A stretch of 64,000 bases of DNA from positions 248,001 through 312,000 of the forward strand of contig JASPKZ010000424.1 in the NCBI GenBank assembly GCA_030220185.1, read 5' to 3'. The position numbers and the translations under genes were made by a program. The notes beneath the pieces were generated by a model that was given only the letters and a program-made list of their open reading frames with translations, was not told the origin of the DNA and did not search any database. The stretch is from Diploptera punctata. Taxonomy: Eukaryota > Arthropoda > Insecta > Blattodea > Blaberidae. Shown in pieces: positions 55,915 to 64,000 of the stretch. The number at the start of each line of letters is the position of its first letter. The stretch's first letter is position 1.

Positions 55915-56370
55915 CTGAAAATAAAAGTAAAAAGTTTAAAATCAACATAAATGATGTCAAACTAACAGCATTCTGAATTATGTGACAAAACATATAATTG
56001 AGAATGCAGATACACAATTGATTAGTTGCCCCGAAAAGAAATCTAGCCCACAAAAATTCGAAAGTTGAGTTTTCAGTGGATTAGTGAAATATCTGGAGAG
56101 TATCAGGGCAAGGTGCATGTAAAATTAGCCATACTCTCTTCCAGACTTATTTTATTTATTTTTAAAAGTTGGCTTTCAAGCGAATAGTGATCCATTTGTA
56201 AGAAAATGGTGGAAGCAGTTAGTCAAGTCATTAATAGCAGTGCACAAAAACAATTATTGCACATGTGCAAATTCATTCCACCACAGTTCCATGAATCCTA
56301 ATCAGAATCTTAGAGAAATTGGGTGATAATAAGAAAGACACAAAGGATGTAACGAAATAAAATTAATTGG

Positions 56371-57402
56371 TGTTGCGATCACGGCAGGGCTTAACCGCAA
56401 TGATAATAAAATATGATAAAAACCTATAAAACATATATGATATATACTTGTTTATTATACCAGAAGATAGGAAATAAATAATCACCTTTATAATGCTGAT
56501 TGGAGTCACACTCAAAGTTATACAAGGGTTTTTTAAATCAAAAAACGAGGGAAAAAATTATAATAAAATAGAATATCTTGGACCAAAAGTGATTTCATAT
56601 CAACATGTTTTTCAAACTATGAGAACACACTTACAAAAACTTATATAACCAAATAAACAATTTTGCTTTTGACTAACACAAGCTTCAAACTTACGAAAGC
56701 TTATATAACCCAGTAAACATTTATGCCTTTTGACTAACACATTATATAAGTGGAAAAACATCTTATACAATTTGGCTCTGACAGAACCAGAAATATTGCT
56801 AAAGGTTGGGTAATGAAAATAGGGTTTCCACGAATCTTGAAAACAGAGAAAGGAAAAAACTATAGTATATAAACTCTAAAATTTTGGGGACAAATCAGAC
56901 TGGAGTTGGGGGATCAAAGCATTCGCTTCAGGTCCTTCCGGGGACGAGTGGAGCCTCTTTATGGGTAAGATGCATTTTTATAATATCATACTAAAGGATC
57001 ATGTTTTAAAATGGTCAATCATGATTTTAAACTTTAGAATAAATTGTCTGATTATTAAAAATATGCTTTATCAAATAAGAAGACCCAAAGGGTCGGACAA
57101 AATTAATAATTAATGATTAATAATGTACAGTTGATTTAGTGGAACTCTCTCTGAGTATTATCAAGATTTCAATCTATTCGGCGCGACCCAACATGGTGAT
57201 TGTTTAGCTTCCTTTCTTTAATAACTTGTTTTATCTGTTTTGTTTTAATATATTTTCTTTATGTTTTGTTTTATTTAAAATAGATATGTTTATTTTATGG
57301 TTTAATGTGTTTTTATGTGCTAATGTGATGTTCTTCCTCCAAAACCAAGGCCAACCGCTCGGGCCAAAGATCACTTAAAAAATAGAGACCCTTTTTACTA
57401 TA
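56371..57402 (+). mobile_element. Solo LTR of the same family, in H copy 2
   Basis: Begins TGTTGCGATCACGGCAGGGC and contains AACCAAGGCCAACCGCTCGG near the 3' end, as in the other two LTRs. It interrupts H where copy 1 is continuous (near 42080). No clear target duplication remains. Confidence 0.65.
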
Positions 57403-57567
57403 CATAAATACTGAAAACTGATTAAGTTAGAATTTTTTTTTAGCTGAATCAGTGTTCAATATGTATTTTCTATTTTTGATCACAGCATTTTAGTTAAATA
57501 TGTGTTAGATCATTTTACCACTCTAAAGAGATATATCACTTTCCACTCAATTCTGTATTAATTTGTT

Positions 57568-59020
57568 AATATTTTTATTTATTTTATTTTATTATATTTT
57601 ATTTTAACATCCATTAGAGCATCATAGATGCTTTAGGACGTGTCCAGATTACAGTCTGTACATAAACAACAATATAAAATATAACACATACATAATATAT
57701 AATGAAACTAATTTACATTGCAATTAAAATACACCATAATACCAAGGGGCAGTACTTTCACAAGAAAAAAATGGAGATGCAATTCCAATCAAATATTACT
57801 TACAATTTTAAATTTAGGTATTCACCCATATTTAATGGTATGTAAGACAATAAAATGTTCTTTACAGCAAGCTTAAATTTTCTGTCCGTAAGAAGTTTAA
57901 CATTGGAAGGGAGATGATTATATAGATTACTACACCTATGTGATATGCAGTTAATACTTCTGGTAAACCTGTGACAATTTACGTGTATATTATTAGATAT
58001 TCTAGTGTTATGTTTATGTAAATCTGAATTTATTTTGAATAGTTTAAAATTTTTATGAATAAAGCAAACTGATTCTAAAATGTAAATACAAGGAACCGGT
58101 AATATTTTTAGTTCTTTGAAGAGTTTCTTACTTTCTGTTCGGAATGGTGCTTTCTTCATGATTTTAATATTTTTTTTTTTGTAATTTGAGTATTTGAGTA
58201 GATTTTGGTGATGACCCCCATAGTATTATACCATATGTTAACTGTGAATGTATGTATCCAAAATATGCAGTTTTTAATACTTCCTCTGGTAATATTATAG
58301 TGAGGACACAAATTGCATAGCATAATCACTTAAGCTTTTCAGATAAATGTTGTATATGGCATTCACATGACAAATTGGAATCAATCCATACACCTAAAAA
58401 TTTGGCACAATTTGCTTCTTTTATTAAGACGTCATTAAGCATAATGTTGATGGGTTTATTCAGATGTTGTTGATTGAAATACATATATACTGTTTTGTTT
58501 TCGTTTAGTTTGAGTTTATTGTTTATTAGCCATTGTTCTAGATTTGTTGATGTTTTATCTATCTTCATTTGTAGATCATTATTGTGAACATTACTGAGTA
58601 TTATCTTTGTGTCATCTGCAAATAATATAGTTTTGGCTTCTGGCATAATTATGGGAAGGTCATTAATATATATAAGAAAAAGAATTGGACCCAGAATTGA
58701 TCCTTGGTGTACCTGATGCTCCATAGATGTTTAGTTTGATCGGATATTGTTAATTTCAACTATTTGTGTTCTGTTACTTAAATATGAAATAACCATTTTT
58801 CTGCCAGTCCCCTAATACCAAATGTATTTAGTTTTCTGATTAAAATTCCATGGTTAACTATGTCAAATGCTTTACTAAGATCTAGAAAAAGCCTTATTGT
58901 TTGTCCTATATTATCTTTAGCTTTGAATATTGATTGATTCTGTAAATGATTGTAAAGCATTGTTGATTCCTATACATTTACAAAACCTATACTGAGAGCC
59001 AGAAAGCACATGATTCGATT
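57568..59020 (-). mobile_element. CR1/Jockey-like LINE, 5'-truncated
   Basis: Minus-strand reverse transcriptase: [20 protein letters not shown] (58778-58960), QGSILGPILFLIYINDLP and ILFADDTKIIL (58326-58724), and a C-terminal part (57800-58159) with SNLYNHLPSNVKLLTDRKF. The FADD catalytic box is present. Frame changes separate the three segments. The 3' end is A-rich (minus strand, AATAAAATAAAAT). AATATT occurs at both edges within H. Confidence 0.85.
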
Positions 59021-59088
59021 CAATATTCAGTTAGTAGCATGTTATTTTGCATTTAAATTGGCTGTATAAGATTCCAATAATATGAGAC

Positions 59089-59996
59089 TGTTATGCCAAC
59101 ACTAGGGCCTAACTGCCATCACTAGGGCCTAACTGCCATAATAATAACATACTATAAAAAAGCGATAAAGGACAGACACATATACATGTGTATTATATCA
59201 GAAAATAAGGAAAAATGATCCACACTGAAAAACATATTAATTCATACGCATATAATATAAAAAACGCTAGTAAAAAGGCATATCTCTATATCCTGGATCA
59301 AAACCATGTCAAAAGATTCCAGAATTATTTGGTCAAGAAAGATGACCACATTAGATAAAGATAAAGTAAGTTGCGCGAAGTGAAAGTAGAACAAGCTTTC
59401 CATTTTTGACATAGATGAAGGTCTCAACTAGTTCATGAACTTTCCACACCCAAATTTCCCCAATTAGAAACTTAAAATTTATCATATAAATATTCGCGAT
59501 TTTTTTACCGAAAGCAGAAGGGCGGCGGACCGAATGCGGCCCCCCGGCTGGGGGACGGTGGCAGCTACATTGGTAATATGTATCATTTATCATTCTTTGG
59601 TCATTTTCAGACTTAGAATTAAATAAGGGACCAAATGGTCCAAGGAACTTAGAATAACGAACAAAGTTGAATATTTTAAAATGATTGTTTTCTCTCTCTC
59701 TGAATTTTAACACTTTAATATTTTGACGTTTGACAATGTGGCGATTTCAGCTGTTTTAAATAACTGGTTTTATATGTTGTTGATCTAATATTTCTTTATG
59801 TTTGAATTTATTTTAATAAATTATGTTAATTTTTCGTTTACTGTGTTTTAACATGTTTAAATGTGGAATTCATCCTCCAAAACCAAGGCCAACCGCTCGG
59901 GCCAAAGACCACTTAAACAATGGTGGTCTTTACGCTATCAATACGGCGGGGCTAAACTGACCGCCCCGCGTAACAAAGTGGTGGCAGCGGTGGGAT
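59089..59996 (+). mobile_element. 5' LTR (59089-59975) plus tRNA-Leu primer-binding site
   Basis: The LTR starts TGTTATGCCAACACTAGGGC and ends GCGTAACA (TG...CA). Three bases later TGGTGGCAGCGGTGGGAT (59979-59996) is complementary to the 3' end of a tRNA-Leu (ending ATCCCACCGCTGCCA plus CCA, from known tRNA sequence). That primer position identifies a retroviral-type LTR retrotransposon. No gag or pol frame follows, so the copy is truncated or decayed. Confidence 0.82.
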
Positions 59997-61311
59997 ATTT
60001 CGTGAAAATAATGTTTTATTATATTCACGGATAATGAAACGAACCTTAGACCACAAAATTAACCTTCAATTCGTATACAGTAAAATCTATATGTTTTTTT
60101 TTTCAATCGGCAAGAGAAGAGTCACATTGGTACTAATGAATAAACTATGTCTTTTAAAACAGAGAGAAACCAGAAAATCTTCAACTTTGGGACATTATTA
60201 TTAACTGGCTTTAGGTTATTTTATTTTTTTTAGGATCTAATTTTTGGGTTTATTATGGACAATGGGTAAAATTTGGATATATCGCCGCCGTTTTTTTAGG
60301 TTATATTTTTGGTATTGATGTTTTTCAACAAATGTTTTATCTTTCTGAGCTATGTTATATGATATGTTCATTTCAGAACGTGAATTTTGGATACATATAA
60401 GTTTTATGAATTATTTTGGTGTTGTTTCAGTCAGATGATATTTTTTGGTTGTTAACCTAGGTTATGATATTTTTTTTCAGGATATTTGTAGAATGTAGTA
60501 ATGAAATTGATTTAGTATTTTTTTGTGTTAATTAAGGCAATATCTCATCCAATGTTAATAATTGTACGTTAATAATGACATAATTTATTATTTCGTCTAT
60601 CGGGAAGGCGTGGCACGATCACATGTACACATAAATCATTTCTGAAAGCATCACCACGAGAGATAAGCCCAAGGGATCATAGGTTGCTTTTACACGCCAC
60701 TAGATTGAATTTTTTTCATATTGGAGTTTTTTTTCGTAAGGGGTAATGAATTTGAGGAAACAAGATGGTGGACGCATCTTACACTTATGCCACTAATGCT
60801 CTAAACACTCGTACCACGTTTTCACTATGTAAACATTCATTTTTCTTTGATTGATACATTCACGTAAAACAGGATCTTAGATCTTATTGAATCATGGATA
60901 AAGATAGGATACAAAAAAATTAATTTATGGTTTATTAACTAGGTAATTTGTTTAAAAAAAATGGAAGTGGCCGACGTCTAGTATTTTTTTTCAAAATGGC
61001 AACGTTCACTACAGAGCCATCTAAACCATTACAGTACTCCGTATGAAACTAACCCAAATTCATCTCAACCAAGTAAAATTCTAATTATATTCGGGATAAT
61101 AATAAAAAATATTATTGACATAAATAAAAGGACAAGAAAAAATAAATCGATTAATATTAAGTCTCCATGTAGCAACTCGGGCATCCACACTGGGACCTTT
61201 GCACTAATGCTAGTTAGGTAATTAAACTTGGCCCACGTAAGGCTCAAGGAACCGCATTATAACTTGCAAAGAAATGAGTGATTTATATTGGGAAAATAAA
61301 TAAGTTAATCT
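59997..61311. other. Decayed LTR-element leader or unannotated sequence
   Basis: AT-rich with no coding similarity. It may begin as the untranslated leader of the LTR element. No 3' LTR was found. Confidence 0.4.
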
Positions 61312-61315
61312 AATA

Positions 61316-63564
61316 ACACTGGGGAACAAAAAAATATTTTTTTCTTGGTGCCTGAAATTTTTCACCTGATTCTGGGTATTTCGGCACTGCTGATTCCAAA
61401 AATGTCATCCATTTTGTTGCAGCAGCTCTAGTTTGCAAGATATTGATGATACTGCTCTTATGTACCACCATTGTAAATCGATTGTTTGCATAATACTAAT
61501 TGATTTAATCCAAGTTATATTCATGTTGTTGTTGCCGTTTGCATATGTAATTTTACTAATTTGACAATTGTTTATCCTTTTTCTAGACTGACATGGCTTC
61601 AACACGAAAAAATGTGTGAATAATCCTGATGTGTTTTGTTTCATCTGTGGGGAGTACACATTCACTCAACAAAGAAAACCTATAACTGACTTTGTAAGAA
61701 GAGCTTATTTGGCCTATTTCAAAGTACAACTGGGAGATCAAGATAAGCCTTGGGCACCTCACATTGTATGTAAAACGTGCACAGAGCATCTACGACAATG
61801 GACAAATGGGAAACGGAAATGCTTGAAATTTGGGGAACCAATGATCTGGCGAGAACAAATTAACCATAGTGATGACTGCTATTTTGTTTCAGTCAATGTA
61901 AAGGGCATCAATAGCAAAAACCGGAATAGATGGGTATATCCCAATCTACGCTCCGCAAGACGCCCTGTTCCACATTCAGAGGAGATACCTGTTCCAATTT
62001 TTACCAGTCTTCCAGAGTCACCAGAAGAAGAGGATGATTCAACTGAAAGCTATTCTGAGGGAAATGACAGCGATTTCCCAGGACCTTCATCAGTTTCATC
62101 CGTTTTAGTCAAGCGGAACTGAACGACCTCATAAGGGATCTAAGTCTTCCAAAGAAGTCATCTGAGTTGTTAGCTTCCAGGCTGGCAGAGAAACAATGTC
62201 TGTTACCGGGAACAAAGGTCACAGTCTATCGCAAAAGAGAAACAGACTTCCTGCCATTCTTCACAGTAGAAAATCAATTTGTTTTTTGTATGAATGTTGA
62301 AGGACTGTTAATGAAGCTGGGTGTAAGAAAATACACACCAAGTGAATGGCGGTTATTTATAGATAGCTCCAAACGCAGCCTAAATGTGTTCTTTTGCATA
62401 ATGGGAACATATACAGGTCAATCCCAATTGGTCACTCAGTTTCTATGCGTGAAAATCAACATACAATAGCTACAGTGCTAGAGAAGATCTCTTACCGTGA
62501 TCACCAATGGGTAATGTGTGTCGATCTCAAGATGGTGAATTTTCTTCTAGGACAACAAGGTGGGTACACCAAATCCCATGCTTTATATGTTTATGGGACT
62601 CTAGAGCCAAAGATCAACATTGGGTGAGAAGGCATTGGCCTCTTAGAGAAAGCATGACCGTTGGAAAAAAAAACATCGTTGCAGAACCTTTGGTTGACAG
62701 AAACAACATCATCTTGCCACCACTGCATATTAAACTTGGTTTAATGAAACAGTTCATCAAGGCGTTGAATAGAGATGGAACATGTTTTGGCTACATATGT
62801 ACAAAATTTCCTGCACTGAGTAAGGAAAAAATAAAAGCAGGTATATTGGATGGACCACAAATCCGCCAACTTATTAATGACCATCAATTTCAAGACTCAA
62901 TGAATGATACTGAAGCAGCCGCATGGTCTTCGTTCTGTATGGTAGTGAAGAATTTCCTTGGAAACTATAAGTCTCCTAATAGTGATGAACTAGTGGAGAA
63001 TATGCTCACTGCTTTTTGTGCACTAGGTTGTAACATGAGCATCAAATTACACTACCTACACAGTCATTTGGATCGATTTCCAGACAATCTTGGAGATGTA
63101 AGTGAGGAACAGGGTGAGCGTTTTCACCAGGAATTAAGTACAATGGAAGAAAGGTATCGTGGACGGTGGGATATACATATGATGGCGGACTACTGTTGGA
63201 GCATCCACCGAGAATGTCCAAGATCATTGCATCGGAGGAAATCACAGAAACGGGGATTCTGCGACCTGATGGAGGAAAATTAATGATTCTAACGAGACTA
63301 ATGTGTAAATAAATTATGGTAGTTATATAGATACAGTTGTTTCATGAAAAAGAAAGTATTTGTTCTTTTGTATTTAATTGTATGCGAGTAATATAGTTGT
63401 ATATGTGGACCAGTATTTTTGAACTGGTATATAATTTGAATAAACTCTATCTCAAAAACTAGAGCTGATAGGACGAAACTGAAATCATCTTTGGAATCAG
63501 TGACCCAAATATACCCATAAATAGGTGAAAACATTAAGGCACCAAAATCACTGTTCCCCAGTGT
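61316..63564 (+). mobile_element. DNA transposon with ACACTGGGG ends (possibly CMC/Chapaev)
   Basis: The terminal ACACTGGGGAACA is perfectly inverted at both ends, followed by an imperfect ~95-bp inverted repeat (TTGGTGCCT, TTTCACCT, CTGATTCCAAA). AATA flanks both sides (61312-61315 and 63565-63568). CACTG-type ends with a 4-bp duplication fit the CACTA/Mirage/Chapaev group; this is inference. It contains one broken transposase-like gene. Confidence 0.82.
61593..63283 (+). pseudogene. Transposase-like gene of the ACACTGGGG element, frameshifted
   Basis: The ATG at 61593 (MASTRKNV) follows a possible acceptor TTTTTCTAG. A frameshift within nine codons leads to NNPDVFCFICGEYTF and IVCKTCTEHLRQW, two C-x2-C pairs that suggest a zinc-binding N-terminus. 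An acidic linker (PESPEEEDDSTES) follows. Further frame changes occur near 62098, 62412 and 62575. Conserved-looking motifs downstream are CVDLKMVNFLLGQQGGYTK, CFICLWDSRAKDQHW, FCALGCNMSIKLHYLHSHLD and EEQGERFHQELSTMEERY. I recall this protein type from multicopy arthropod and cnidarian genes. The Asp/Glu in these motifs are candidate catalytic residues, not proven. Confidence 0.7.
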
Positions 63565-63691
63565 AATAGGACTATGAATAATTTAATTACAAAATGATAG
63601 TCAGGGGATTGGAAAACATAAAAATCAGAGGATTTGGAATTAGAGTAACAACAGTGAAAAATAAAGTAACATTTAAAGTAACATATTCCCC

Positions 63692-63957
63692 CTACCGGAG
63701 ATCTTGAGGTAACGGAAACGTTAGGGCTCCCAATATTTCTAGACAATCGGCACTTAATGTCAGCCGGGTTATCAGTCCTGCGTGACGGCCGCCCTTTCCC
63801 CAGAACAAGAGTCTGGTACTCATTTCAGTTAGAGGCTGAATCGACCCCAGGGCCATAGTGCCGCCAGAAGGTTTGGATCAGGTTAAAAATCCTAAACCCA
63901 CCGGGACTTGAACCCCCGACTTTTCGGCTTGTAGCGCAGTGCTTTAACCACTATGTT
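63692..63957 (-). mobile_element. SINE family C, second copy
   Basis: Matches 8624-8921 throughout (CAGACAATCGGCACTT, CAGCCGGGTTATCAG, GCGTGACGGCCGCC, CGGGACTTGAACCCCCGAC). The tRNA-like head is at the high end. Diverged by scattered substitutions. Confidence 0.85.
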
Positions 63958-64000
63958 AGTAGAAATAAATATTCATACTAAATATATCAAAGAAATTTTA

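Larger units (their letters stand above)
56016..59088. mobile_element. TIR element H, copy 2, split by LTR and LINE
   Basis: Starts AATTGATTAGTTGCCCCGAA like copy 1 and follows it in order: 56016-56370, 57403-57568 and about 59020-59088. The intervening pieces are a solo LTR and a CR1/Jockey-like LINE. The right end is replaced by another LTR at 59089. Confidence 0.7.

Noticed and set aside
59242..59713. Minus-strand frames of 61 and 120 codons
   Set aside because: They lie inside an LTR and are not seen in the related LTR copies, so chance frames are more likely.

Overview
This window looks like nuclear DNA from a large, repeat-rich arthropod genome. It is AT-rich, protein-coding sequence is sparse and split by GT-AG introns, and most of it is insect-type mobile DNA (RTE/BovB-like and CR1/Jockey-like LINEs, tRNA-derived SINEs, Tc1/mariner, hAT and pogo-like elements, LTRs, foldback elements). 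A blattodean (cockroach or termite) is my best guess from the repeat families; this is inference. Nothing prokaryotic is present.

Only two host genes are well supported. (1) A leucine-rich-repeat (LRR) protein on the + strand (30835-33369) has a signal peptide, an N-terminal cap, about 30 LRRs and a C-terminal cap. Its stop codon lies directly behind a (GT)5 tract, and one repeat unit fewer would fuse the LRR domain to a membrane segment and cytoplasmic tail that lie open in another frame. (2) The last two coding exons of a class C G-protein-coupled receptor lie on the - strand (55601-55914 and 49010-49323). They have consensus splice sites and matching codon phase, and they flank a 6.3-kb intron that is mostly a 5-kb, 37-bp-unit satellite with higher-order structure.

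Layout: 1-30000 is a mosaic of hAT, SINE, mariner and LINE fragments and foldback elements. 30250-30700 is a 30-bp minisatellite just upstream of the LRR gene. 34200-36400 is an array of tRNA-like repeat units with an inverted copy. 36661-42431 holds a SINE, a nearly full-length RTE-like LINE with target-site duplication, and a terminal-inverted-repeat element invaded by a retroposon and a solo LTR. 42500-48900 holds MITEs, SINEs and LINE tails. 49010-55914 is the receptor end and its satellite. 56000-61300 is a second copy of the inverted-repeat element split by a solo LTR, a CR1/Jockey-like LINE and an LTR with a tRNA-Leu primer site. 61316-63564 is a DNA transposon with CACTGGGG ends and a broken transposase gene.

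Many insertions are nested with readable target-site duplications, so their order of arrival can be worked out. Nearly all transposon genes carry frameshifts or stops.
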